Shown: positions 34,389 through 42,411 of the stretch, in pieces | How the letters are laid out: each line of letters opens with the position of its first letter | Position numbering within the stretch: the stretch's first letter is position 1 | Source: Streptomyces buecherae | GTDB lineage: Bacteria > Actinomycetota > Actinomycetes > Streptomycetales > Streptomycetaceae | Assembly (NCBI RefSeq): GCF_014295035.1 | Contig: NZ_CP060404.1 | Coordinates: 7,666,501 to 7,730,500, forward strand | Reading direction: 5' to 3' | DNA: 64,000 nucleotides | The notes under the pieces: model-generated | Database searches by the model: none | What the model was told of the DNA's origin: nothing | The model's input: the letters and a program-made list of their open reading frames with translations, nothing else | Program-made: the position numbers and the translations under genes

Positions 34389-35396
34389 ATGCCTGCCGCC
34401 TCGCTCACCCGCCCCGTCGCCGTCGCCGGCCTTCTGCTGCTCACCGCCTGTGGAACGCAGGAGGCGAACTCGCGCGGCGACAGCTCGTCGCAGCCGCGTG
34501 GACCGGGTCCCACGGAGATCGCCAGCGCGCGCCCCTGCCCCGTCGAGTCCACCGGGGCGTCCACCACGCCCCGGCCGTCGGCCTCGCTGCGGGACAAGAG
34601 TGATGGGCTGGTGGACGGTGTCACGATCATCACCGTGGGCGACGGGCCGCGTGCCTGTGCCCAGTTCCAGGTGACCAACCACGAGGCCGAACCCTTCACG
34701 TACACGATCGGTTTCACCGCCCAGTCGGCCTCTGGGGAGGCGCTGGCGAACACGGAGCAGACGGTGGCGTCCGTGCCGCCGGGGCGGACCGTACGGCGCA
34801 CCGTCGTCCTGGACGACCTGCCCGGGGCCCCGGCCGATGGCGGTGGCGTGAAGATCACGAAGGTGAGAGGCGTTCCCGCCGACGAGGCGCCCGCCAGCGC
34901 CGGGTCCTGTCCCGCGTCGGGCGTGCGCGTCCACGCGGACGAGGGCTCCGCCGCGATGGGGCTGCGTGCCGTGAGCCTGCGGCTGGAGAACTGCGGTACG
35001 CGCGTCACGCGGCTCGACGGCTATCCGCGGCTCCAACTCCTCGACGACGACCACAAGCCGCTGGGGGGCGTGCGGATTCTGCACGGCGGCAGCGCCATCG
35101 CCACCGGCACCGGGGCGGACGGCGCACCCCAGCCGCTGGCCGTGCGGCCGGGGGAGAGGGCCTACGCCGTCCTGGCCTGGCGCAACACCGTCGCCAACGG
35201 CACGGCTGAGCCCGCGCACGCCCCGTACGTACGCGTGCGGGCGAAGCCCGGCGCCGACCCGGTGATGGTGACCCCGGAGCTGGACATCGGTACGACGGGG
35301 CGGGTGGGCATCGGCCCGTGGAAGAAGGACGAGACTCCGGGCGGCGGCGCGAGGAGGCCGTCCGCCAGCGGGGCGCCCGGCGTGCCCGGGTCCTGA
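34389..35396 (+). CDS. Secreted lipoprotein with DUF4232-like domain
   Basis: A 335-aa lipoprotein. From the ATG at 34389 the N-terminus is MPAASLTRPVAVAGLLLLTAC, a signal peptide II with lipobox LTAC, so Cys is about residue 21. A Ser/Pro-rich linker follows. The C-terminal half (from about residue 165, SCPASGVRVHADEGSAAMG through LRLENCGTRVTRLDGYP and WRNT) matches the DUF4232 pattern of actinomycete lipoproteins with two conserved Cys. The first half seems to be a beta domain of its own (CAQFQVTNHEAEPFTYTIGF). The function of the family is unknown. A GTG at 34362 would add nine residues before the signal peptide and is less likely. Confidence 0.8.
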   Translation: MPAASLTRPVAVAGLLLLTACGTQEANSRGDSSSQPRGPGPTEIASARPCPVESTGASTTPRPSASLRDKSDGLVDGVTIITVGDGPRACAQFQVTNHEAEPFTYTIGFTAQSASGEALANTEQTVASVPPGRTVRRTVVLDDLPGAPADGGGVKITKVRGVPADEAPASAGSCPASGVRVHADEGSAAMGLRAVSLRLENCGTRVTRLDGYPRLQLLDDDHKPLGGVRILHGGSAIATGTGADGAPQPLAVRPGERAYAVLAWRNTVANGTAEPAHAPYVRVRAKPGADPVMVTPELDIGTTGRVGIGPWKKDETPGGGARRPSASGAPGVPGS

Positions 35397-35495
35397 GCGC
35401 CCGCGCTACCGCGCGCCCCCGGCGGGCCCGCCGCGCGCCGTCGCCGGAGTCAGGCGGCGGTTCGTCGGCGGCGGTGCGTAAGGCATGATCGGAGG

Positions 35496-36206
35496 ATGTC
35501 TGATCGCATCATTGCTGCCTGTGACGGGGCGGCCAAGGGGAACCCGGGCCCGGCCGGGTGGGCGTGGGTCATCGCGGACGCGGATGGCCGCCCCGAGCGC
35601 TGGGAGTCCGGGCCGCTCGGCCGTGCCACCAACAACGTGGGCGAACTCACCGCCCTACAGCGCCTGTTGGAGGCGGTCGACCCCGGGGTGCCGCTGGAGG
35701 TGCGGATGGACTCCCAGTACGCCATGAAGGCCGTCACCCAGTGGTTGCCCAGTTGGAAGCGCAACGGTTGGAAGACGGCGGCCGGCAAGCCCGTCGCCAA
35801 CCAGGAACTCGTGCAGGCCATCGACGCGCTGCTGGCGGACCGGGACGTGGAGTTCCAGTACGTGCCGGCGCACCAGGTGGACGGCGACCCGCTGAACGCG
35901 ATCGCCGACCAGGCCGCCAGCGACGCGGCCGTGCGCCAGGAGGCCGCCGGCACCGCGCTCGGCGTCACGGAACCGCCGGTGCCCGCGCCCCAGCGCGCCA
36001 CGCCGGCCCGCGCGCGCTCCGGCGGCGCGGGGAAGCGGCCGGCCCGGACGTCGTCGGGCGGCGGCTCGCGCACCATCAAGGCCAAGTTCCCCGGCACCTG
36101 CCCGTGCGGGAAGTCGTACGCCGTAGGCGAGCCGATCACCAAGCTCGGGACCCGCTGGGGCCACCCCGAGTGCCGCGCCACGGTCGCGGAGGGCGCACAG
36201 GTCTGA
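35496..36206 (+). CDS. RNase HI-type ribonuclease with C-terminal Cys-rich tail
   Basis: A 236-aa protein. Residues 1-150 form an RNase HI fold with acidic active-site residues in ACDGAAKGNPGPAG (Asp9), NNVGELTAL (Glu) and RMDSQYAM (Asp). The AHQVDGDPLNAIAD segment near the end supplies His and the last Asp. It should cleave the RNA strand of RNA:DNA hybrids. A Pro/Ala/Arg-rich linker (about 155-190) leads to a small tail, FPGTCPCGKSYAVGEPITKL...HPEC, with Cys/His spacing like a zinc ribbon. That architecture is common in Streptomyces. The gene is monocistronic, and the ATG at 35496 follows GGAGG. Confidence 0.88.
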   Translation: MSDRIIAACDGAAKGNPGPAGWAWVIADADGRPERWESGPLGRATNNVGELTALQRLLEAVDPGVPLEVRMDSQYAMKAVTQWLPSWKRNGWKTAAGKPVANQELVQAIDALLADRDVEFQYVPAHQVDGDPLNAIADQAASDAAVRQEAAGTALGVTEPPVPAPQRATPARARSGGAGKRPARTSSGGGSRTIKAKFPGTCPCGKSYAVGEPITKLGTRWGHPECRATVAEGAQV

Positions 36207-36956
36207 GCCCCGGTCGCTGCCGGGCAGCAAGGCCCGCGCCGCCGCGCCCGCCCGCGCCCCCGACGTACCGGAACGCTGTTGCCCCGCGTCTCCCGGTGTC
36301 GGGGGCGCGGTCGGGTACGGGCCCGCTCGCCGTCGCGGTGCGGCGGCGTCGCGCCGGGCACCCCTCGCCGCCCCAGCCCCCCGACGGGGGCGACCAGTGG
36401 GGCCCGGCCGCGACTCCGGTCCGACTCTGCACCCCGCCGCTCACGCTCCACTAACGCATCGCTGCCTCGCCCGCTCGGCGCGCGTGCGGAATGGCCGAGC
36501 CGGCGCCTCCCCGGCGGCCGGGCGACACAGCGGCCCGTGGGTGGGAGGGGGCCCGGAAGCGCGGCCCGATGACGGCGCGCGCGGCTGACGCGGCTGACGC
36601 GGCTGACGGTGGTCCAGGTCCGGGCTGGCGGGTACGCGTGTCGCTGCCGGAGGCCAGGGTCGTGACGCGCGACAACGGGTCCGGGGGCGCCGCGGGCGGA
36701 GATCGGGAGGGGCGTCGGAGAAAGTGGCGCGCTTGGTGACGCGGCCAGCGCAGACCTCACCGGTCGGGCCGTCGCGCTCGGCGACAACGGCGCGGTGCCG
36801 GGGGCAGTCCCAAGTGACCTGCGACGAAGGCGACTTGAGGGGCTGGCGTGAGGGCCCGTCAGGCCCCTCGCGGAGGTGGCAAGAACCGGCCACGGTCGTG
36901 GCCAGGAGTGGCCACCGGGGCTGCTTCGGGGGATGATCGCCTGCAACGATGTGTGA
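36207..36956. other. 750-bp gene-free region with short repeats
   Basis: Very G+C-rich and without a convincing gene on either strand. It contains three exact tandem copies of GCGGCTGAC (36581-36607). The open frames crossing it are low-complexity Arg/Pro/Gly translations without start signals. Confidence 0.5.
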
Positions 36957-37013
36957 TGCGCATATCACCATGCGCAACGGGCCTTGGACGCGCGATGGTG
37001 CTGTTCCTAGCGT
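36957..37013 (+). promoter_or_regulatory. Inverted-repeat operator and promoter of the epimerase-like gene
   Basis: TGCGCAT-ATCACC-ATGCGCA (36957-36976) is a perfect 7+7 inverted repeat. Just downstream TTGGAC (36984-36989) and TAGCGT (37008-37013), 18 bp apart, resemble a housekeeping Streptomyces promoter. The dyad directly upstream of the -35 suits a regulator site. The regulator is not encoded next to it. Confidence 0.5.
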
Positions 37014-37082
37014 GTGAAGGTTGGTGCCCCGTCGCCCGTCCGGCGGCGGGGTGACGTGAACTCACCCAAGGGGTCTTCTCAC

Positions 37083-38084
37083 GTGCGCGTATTCGTCACC
37101 GGAGCGACCGGATACATCGGGTCCGCGGTCGTCCGCGAACTCATCGCCACCGGGCACGAGGTCGTCGGGCTCGCCCGCTCGGACACGGCCGCCGCGGCGC
37201 TCACGACGGCCGGGGCGGCGGTGCACCGCGGCTGCCTGGGCGACCCCGACAGCCTGCGCACCGGCGCCGCCGCCGCGGACGGCGTCATCCACCTCGCCTT
37301 CAGTCGGGACGTCTCCGACTACGTGGACGCGGCAAAGCTGGACGTGGGTGCTGTCGAGGCGCTGGGGGCGGCGCTCGCGGGCACCGGCAAGCCGCTCGTG
37401 GTCACCTCGGCGACGCTGCTCCTCGCCATGGTGGCCCCGGGCTGTCGTGGGACCGAGGAGGTCCCGCCCGTTCCGGGATCGACGGCGCCTCGCATCGCGG
37501 CGGAGAACGCGGTCATGGCCCTGGCCGAACAGGGTGTGCGCGCCTCCGTCGTGCGGCTCGCGCCGGCCGTGCACGGCGAGGGCGGCCGGGGGCTCGTCTC
37601 GCGCCTGGTGGACCTCGCCTGCGAGCGGGGGGTGTCGGCCTACGTCGGTGACGGGACGAACCGCTGGCCCGCGGTGCACCGGTGGGACGCGGCGCGCCTG
37701 TTCCGGCTGGCGGTGGAGAACGCCCCGGCGCGTTCGATCCTGCACGGCGTCGCCGAGGAGGGGGTGCCGTTACGCGCCATCGCCGAGGTCATCGGCCGCC
37801 GGTTACGGGTGCCGGTCGTCAGCCTGACTCCCGACGAGGCAGGCTGTCACTTCGAGTTCCTCGCCGACCTCGTCTCGCTGGACAACCTGGCGTCGAGCGA
37901 CCTGACCCGGCAGCGGTTGGGCTGGTCTCCCAGTCGCCCGGCGCTCCTCCCCGACCTGGAAGCCGACCCCCGCTTCGCGACCTGCGCCAGCGCGCCGGAG
38001 ACGCCGGACGACCCGGCGCCGCGCGGAGACCAGCCTGCCCCGGGTTGCTGCCAGGCGATGGCCGAGCAACCCACCCTGGGGTGA
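37083..38084 (+). CDS. NAD-dependent epimerase/dehydratase family protein (atypical SDR)
   Basis: A 333-aa protein of the extended/atypical SDR class. The GTG at 37083 places the Rossmann motif VTGATGYIGSAVV at residues 5-17, and AAGGGG lies upstream. The domain continues with GVIHLAFSRDVSDY near 70, LVVTSATLLLAMVAPG near 105 in place of the usual Ser, PGSTAPRIAAENAV, and YVGDGTNRWPAVHRWDAARLF near 185, which is typical of NAD-dependent epimerase/dehydratases of the YwnB/NmrA-like kind. The YxxxK catalytic Tyr is not evident in its usual place, so it may bind NAD(P) without epimerase activity. The C-terminal 35 residues are Pro/Asp-rich with CC. Substrate unknown. A perfect inverted repeat upstream suggests tight control. 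Confidence 0.8.
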   Translation: MRVFVTGATGYIGSAVVRELIATGHEVVGLARSDTAAAALTTAGAAVHRGCLGDPDSLRTGAAAADGVIHLAFSRDVSDYVDAAKLDVGAVEALGAALAGTGKPLVVTSATLLLAMVAPGCRGTEEVPPVPGSTAPRIAAENAVMALAEQGVRASVVRLAPAVHGEGGRGLVSRLVDLACERGVSAYVGDGTNRWPAVHRWDAARLFRLAVENAPARSILHGVAEEGVPLRAIAEVIGRRLRVPVVSLTPDEAGCHFEFLADLVSLDNLASSDLTRQRLGWSPSRPALLPDLEADPRFATCASAPETPDDPAPRGDQPAPGCCQAMAEQPTLG

Positions 38085-38169
38085 GGGCGGCGCCCGTACC
38101 CGGAGACACCCACACCGGCAACGTTGTCAGCTCCGGGCGCCGAGCCCGCCCCGAGGGTGTGTCGTGGAC

Positions 38170-38874
38170 TCAGCTCGCGGGCGTGCGGCGCGCGACCGAC
38201 CGGCAGGTTCGGAAGAACCGCTCCACCTGGTCGTTGTCGTCGTCGGCGAGCAGGGTCAGCCACGTACCGTCGGGGAAGGACAGCCGGAAGCGCGGGAGGT
38301 GTCGGTCGGCGTCGCGCGGGATGTCGGGCCTGGCCGTCCGGTACGGAACGCGGGCCACGATCCGCAGCCGCCGGGCCCGGCCCGTGAACCACACCCGCGA
38401 GGGGGCCGCGAGGAGCACCAACTCCTCGTCCGTCGGCACGATCAGCCGCTCCCCGTCGGGTGCCCGCGCGTACCAGGACAGCAGCGTCCGCCCCGCCGCG
38501 CCGTCCCAGTCCCCGTCGAACGTCTGGTACAGCCCCTGTTGGCGCGCCGCCGCCACGCGGCGCCCGGCGGCCTCCCGCGCCTCCTTCCTGGCGCGCCGCG
38601 CCTTGGCGCTGAGCGCCGGGCCGTCCCACCCCTCGATGGCCGCCACGAGGAGCAGCGGCGAGGCGACCACGAACCCGAGGGTGGCCAGTACGCGGGGGAG
38701 CGGGCGGCGCCGGGGGCGGACCCGCCCCGCGCCGGCCGGGGGTGGTCCGGGCAGCGCGGTGACCAGGGAGCACCAGGTTGCAGACTCGGCCGACGTACGG
38801 GCCGACGCCGATCCTGACCGGCCCTCCAGCGACACCAGTTCGGCCGCTCGTATCCGCATGCGCTTGGTTCCCAC
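38170..38874 (-). CDS. Hypothetical protein with one membrane segment
   Basis: A 234-aa protein that I do not recognise. After a basic, Arg/Pro-rich N-terminus comes one hydrophobic segment, VLATLGFVVASPLLLVAAIEGW (about residues 62-83). A charged Ala/Arg helix (SAKARRARKEAREAAGRRVAAA) follows. The C-terminal half is a beta-rich domain (LIVPTDEELVLLAAPSRVWF, FRLSFPDGTWLTLLADDDNDQ), probably cytoplasmic. The opening may be at the second ATG two codons into MRIRAAEL. It is a single gene reading leftward between the epimerase-like gene and a tandem-repeat region. No function is proposed. Confidence 0.65.
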   Translation of the reverse strand: MGTKRMRIRAAELVSLEGRSGSASARTSAESATWCSLVTALPGPPPAGAGRVRPRRRPLPRVLATLGFVVASPLLLVAAIEGWDGPALSAKARRARKEAREAAGRRVAAARQQGLYQTFDGDWDGAAGRTLLSWYARAPDGERLIVPTDEELVLLAAPSRVWFTGRARRLRIVARVPYRTARPDIPRDADRHLPRFRLSFPDGTWLTLLADDDNDQVERFFRTCRSVARRTPAS

Positions 38875-38901
38875 CCGGCCCAGGGTAACCGGGCCGGACG
38901 G

Positions 38902-38968
38902 GCCGGCTGTTGGCTGTGCCGGCTGTTGGCTGTGCCGGGTGCCGGGTGCCGGGTGCCGGGTGCCGGGT
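38902..38968. repeat. Tandem repeats (2 x 16 bp, then 5 x 7 bp)
   Basis: GCCGGCTGTTGGCTGT occurs twice in tandem (38902-38933) and passes directly into five exact copies of GCCGGGT (38934-38968). Degenerate GGGTACGGGTGGGTGG units follow to about 39007. The array lies in the 350-bp gap between the hypothetical gene and the PKS locus, and no coding function is seen. Confidence 0.9.
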
Positions 38969-39225
38969 GTTGGGTACGGGTGGGTGGGCGCCGGGTACGG
39001 GTGGGTGGATGCGCCGGCTCACCCAGCGTGTGGCCCGCGTCCGGCCGGTGGGCCGGTGCGGCTGAGCACGTCCGGGCACGCCGAGTGGGTCGGTGGTCTC
39101 GTCGGGCGTCGTGCCCGGCACCATGACCGGCCTGGTTCGCGGCCACCCTCACGCGTACGGCCCGCCCCAGCGCCGACGTGCCGTCAGGCGTTGGAGCGGG
39201 GCGTGTGCCGGCGGGCTCGCGGGCG

Positions 39226-40530
39226 TCAAGCGGCTGCCCCGAAGACGACGCTGGTGTTGATCCCGCCGAAGCCGAAGGCGTTGCTCAGCGCGTGGCGCGG
39301 CTGGGCCGCGACCGGGTGGGCCGGGGCCAGGCGCAGCGGCGCCGCCGCGGGGATGGGCTCGCGCAGGTTGGCGTTGGGGTGCACGAAGCCGAGCCGGAGC
39401 TGCTGCACGCAGGCCACCGCCTCGATGGCCGCGGCTGCCCCCAGGCAGTGGCCGGTCAGCGACTTGGTGGCGTTCACCCAGGGTTGCCCGGCGTGCTCGC
39501 CGAGCACCTCGCGCAGCGCCTCGGCCTCGGCCTCGTCACCCTGCGGGGTGGAGGTGGCGTGCGCGTTCACGTAGTCCACCCGGGCGGCGTCCACGCCGGC
39601 GTCGGCGAGCGCGCGTCGCATGACGCGGACCTCGTCGGCGCGTGACGGCGAGGACAGCCGGCTGCCGTGCAGGGCGACGGCGCCGCCCAGCATGTGGGCC
39701 AGCGGCCGGGCGCCGCGCGCGGCGGCGTGCTCGACGGACTCCAGCACCAGCGCGGCGGCCCCCTCGCCGTAGACGAACCCGTCGTGCCCGGTGTCGAAGG
39801 GGCGGCTGCGCTCGTGCGCCGGCTCCTGCACCGTCTTGGCCCCGAGCGCGCCGAGGTTGAAGAACGCCATCTGCTCGACGGGTGACAACTCCGTCATCGG
39901 GGCGATGACCAGACACACGTCGGCGTAACCGGCCCGGACCAGGCGAAACCCGGTGACCAGGCCCACGTTGCCGGCGGCCGATGCGCCGCCGGTGGTCACA
40001 CCCTCGCCCAGGACGCCGAACAACTCGCTGGCCGTGCCCAGCAGATCGCTGTCCCACAGGTCGATGGCGTAACTCGGGCGCACGAAGGAGGGTGCCTTGC
40101 GGAACTTGTCACCCATCTCCTGGTAGAGCCGGTGTGCCTGGTTGCCGCCGGCGATGACGAGGCCCGCGCGGGTGGCGTCCAGGTCCGTACGGGCGGGGTC
40201 GTCCCCGGTCGGCAGGCCCGCCTGGGTCCAGGCTTCCGCCGCGGCGAGCAGGGAGTGCTGCTTGGTGCGGGTGGCCCGGCTCAGCAGGGGACGCAGCCGC
40301 TCGCGCAACCCCGGCTCCACCGTGGGTGACTGCGCCGCGAGGGTCTCGGCGGGCGTGCGGCGCTGGCGTGCCACCACGCCCAGGCTGGCGGGCAGGTCCG
40401 GACCCGGCTGCTCGTACGTCACCCCGGACGTGCCCGCCCGCAGGGCCGCGGTGAACTCCTCGACGTCGCCGCCCAGGGCGCACCGCACGCCGAGCCCGGT
40501 GATCGCGACGCCGCTGCCGCGGTCGGTCAC
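39226..40530 (-). CDS. Decarboxylating ketosynthase of a beta-branching cassette (active-site Cys replaced by Ser)
   Basis: A 434-aa free-standing ketosynthase. The His residues are kept (VNAHATSTPQGD and KSLTGHCLGAAAA). At the nucleophile position the sequence is TTGGASAAGNVG (about residues 179-190), where Ser184 aligns with the catalytic Cys of normal KS proteins. A Cys-to-Ser exchange is the mark of KS decarboxylases that turn malonyl-ACP into acetyl-ACP for HMG-CoA-synthase-like beta-branching in trans-AT PKS. The GTG start overlaps the stop of the AT-like gene by 4 bp, so the two are coupled. The ECH gene on the other strand supports the same cassette. An HMGS-like gene and donor ACP are absent from the window and should lie downstream if this is correct. 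Confidence 0.78.
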   Translation of the reverse strand: MTDRGSGVAITGLGVRCALGGDVEEFTAALRAGTSGVTYEQPGPDLPASLGVVARQRRTPAETLAAQSPTVEPGLRERLRPLLSRATRTKQHSLLAAAEAWTQAGLPTGDDPARTDLDATRAGLVIAGGNQAHRLYQEMGDKFRKAPSFVRPSYAIDLWDSDLLGTASELFGVLGEGVTTGGASAAGNVGLVTGFRLVRAGYADVCLVIAPMTELSPVEQMAFFNLGALGAKTVQEPAHERSRPFDTGHDGFVYGEGAAALVLESVEHAAARGARPLAHMLGGAVALHGSRLSSPSRADEVRVMRRALADAGVDAARVDYVNAHATSTPQGDEAEAEALREVLGEHAGQPWVNATKSLTGHCLGAAAAIEAVACVQQLRLGFVHPNANLREPIPAAAPLRLAPAHPVAAQPRHALSNAFGFGGINTSVVFGAAA

Positions 40531-41486
40531 AGCGCTTCCGCCCGCAGCGTCCGCAGCCGCGCCGGCTCGGTCCCGAAGGGGGTGATGACGGGGTAGGTCC
40601 GCAGGTCAGGGTGGCTGGTCTTCATGATGGCGGCCAGCGTCGAGGACGGCGTCAGGTCGACGTAGTGGGCTTCGGCCGCCCCCGGTACGGCGGACAGGGC
40701 GCGGGTGAAGGCGATCGGCCGGCGCAGGGTGGTCCAGCAGTCCTCGGCGTGCCAGCCCTTGACCACGTCGGTGCTGGTGGACGAGATCAGCAGCGGTCGC
40801 GCGGACGCGGGGTCCGGGGTGGCGTCGAAGGTCAGGGACGCGGCCAGTTCGGTGATCGGGTCGCGCAGTCCGTCCAGCGCGGAGGAGTGGAAGGCGAAGT
40901 GCACCGGCAGCGACACGGTGATCAGCCCCCGCTCCTTGAGGGCCTCGGTGGCGATCCGCAGCCCGGCGGCCTCGCCGCTCAGCACGAAGTGGCCGTCGTG
41001 GTTGATGGAGGCGACCTCGGTGTGCTGGTGCAGGACGGGCAACTCCTCGTAGAGCCGGGGGTCGCCGAGCACGGCGACCATGCCGCCCGGTCGCAGCCTG
41101 CCCTCCAGCAGGTGCGCCATCTCGATCACGAAGCCGAGGGCGGCCTCGACCGGCACGTACCCGGCGATCGCCATGGCGCTGAACTCGCCGAGGCTGGAGC
41201 CGACGAGGACGTCGGGGCGCAGGCCCTCGGCGCGCAACACCTCGCTGAGCGAGTACTCGACCATGAGGATCGCGGCGTTGGAGAGCGCGAGGTCGTCGCA
41301 GGGGTCGGACAGGCCGCGGCCGGAGCCGTAGAGGTAGTCGACGACGGACCGCTCACCCCGGCCGGTGCACACCGCATCCAGGCGGTCCATGCTGCGCCGG
41401 AACTCGGCGTTGTCCTGGTAGAGGGACGATGCCATGCCGAAGTACTGGGACCCCTGCCCACCGAGCAGGTACACCATGTTGCGCAC
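40527..41486 (-). CDS. AT-like protein, candidate acyl hydrolase (proofreading) of the trans-AT PKS
   Basis: A 319-aa FabD-like protein with GGQGSQYFGMAS at the N-terminus and nucleophile Ser98 in VGSSLGEFSA. Later segments are NHDGHFVLSG and the catalytic His region HFAFHSSALD. The position that holds the malonyl-binding Arg in transferases reads FVIEMAHLLEG and has no Arg. That is expected for the acyl-hydrolase class (PedC/PksD-like), which clears stalled chains, and the locus has a separate complete AT in the AT-ER protein. It could still transfer a non-carboxylated acyl group. Start is the GTG at 41486 behind GGGGGA; an in-frame ATG three codons later is possible. It is the first gene of the leftward pair, driven by the promoter at 41584-41611. 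Confidence 0.7.
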   Translation of the reverse strand: MRNMVYLLGGQGSQYFGMASSLYQDNAEFRRSMDRLDAVCTGRGERSVVDYLYGSGRGLSDPCDDLALSNAAILMVEYSLSEVLRAEGLRPDVLVGSSLGEFSAMAIAGYVPVEAALGFVIEMAHLLEGRLRPGGMVAVLGDPRLYEELPVLHQHTEVASINHDGHFVLSGEAAGLRIATEALKERGLITVSLPVHFAFHSSALDGLRDPITELAASLTFDATPDPASARPLLISSTSTDVVKGWHAEDCWTTLRRPIAFTRALSAVPGAAEAHYVDLTPSSTLAAIMKTSHPDLRTYPVITPFGTEPARLRTLRAEAL

Positions 41487-41583
41487 GTATTATCCCCCGG
41501 TTACTTCTGCTTTTTCTTTTCATGAAATATCGCATGGCTGGACCGGCGAGTCCACTTTTCCATGCGCATAAACGCAAGCGGAC

Positions 41584-41611
41584 AGTATATGGGGCGGGCT
41601 TTACGGGTCAA
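41584..41611 (-). promoter_or_regulatory. Strong sigma70-like promoter for the leftward AT/KS pair
   Basis: Reading leftward, TTGACC (41611-41606) and TATACT (41589-41584) are separated by 16 bp. The expected start is near 41577, which leaves an untranslated leader of about 90 nt before the GTG at 41486. This is the best promoter match in the 925-bp divergent region. Confidence 0.6.
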
Positions 41612-42411
41612 CGCTTCGGACACTTCTGAATTATTCTGGACATTTACGGCGGCGGTGATGTGCGGTGAGGTGTCCAAAGTGAAGCGGAGTGTTAAGTTCC
41701 TCTTCTTGTGCCGGCCTGGTCGGATGTAGGGGCGATATGGTCGACGAGGAACCAGAAACCGTTACGGTTCGATCTCCTCCGGTAACCGCTCGCAGTGGAG
41801 TTGCGCCCGGCCCATTAATGGGGTGAAATGGCGCGCAGCCGTTCGGGGATGTGTCGGGGTGTCGCCGTCGATGTCCGCTTGTGCGTGCGTCGGGCTGTAC
41901 CTCACCTGTGATGACGCGGGGTCCGTGTTGCTCGCTCTTGCGTAGACAGGCGCGCCCGTGTATTTCCGCACGCGCTCATGTGCGTTTTTCTATGAAAGTC
42001 CATCGGGGGATTGATCATGGGTCTGGCTGGCATGCGCCCAAAATGCGCTGTTCCACGAGCTCTCGTGCGGTTGGCGCCGCGTCCGCGCCTCGGGGTTGGC
42101 TCCCGCGTTACACCTCCCTGTTTCCCCGGCGGCTTTCCGGGTCGAGACCGAGTGGGAGTTTTCCGTCCCGCCAAGCAAGCCGTCACGGTCGGCGACGGGT
42201 CGCTTACCTACGCGCCCTGACGGCCCTACGTCCGGCCGATATCAACGAGCACCGCGCCGTGCGCGCGGCGAATGACCACGGCTGTCAAGCGGCGTGGTCG
42301 GCCTGTGATTGGCAATGAGTTGTGCGCCCGTAATCGGATGGCGGTGAACGCCGTTCGATTGCGGCGGCATTCCGGCTTCCTATGGGCGTGTGAAAGGACA
42401 GGCAACCCATC
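41612..42411. other. Divergent intergenic region of the PKS locus
   Basis: About 800 bp with no convincing gene and visibly lower G+C than the flanks. It contains a 13-bp palindrome AACCGT-T-ACGGTT (41757-41769), a candidate site for a TetR-type regulator. A weak rightward promoter candidate is TTGGCA (42309-42314) and TAATCG (42331-42336), 16 bp apart. Small frames present lack start signals. Confidence 0.45.

Noticed and set aside
33994..35008. N-terminal part of a 527-aa minus-strand frame
   Set aside because: Only its last 110 residues match a protein (the EEP remnant). The rest is antisense to the lipoprotein gene.
38902..38968. CRISPR array
   Set aside because: Units are 7-16 bp, head to tail, without unique spacers, and there are no cas genes.
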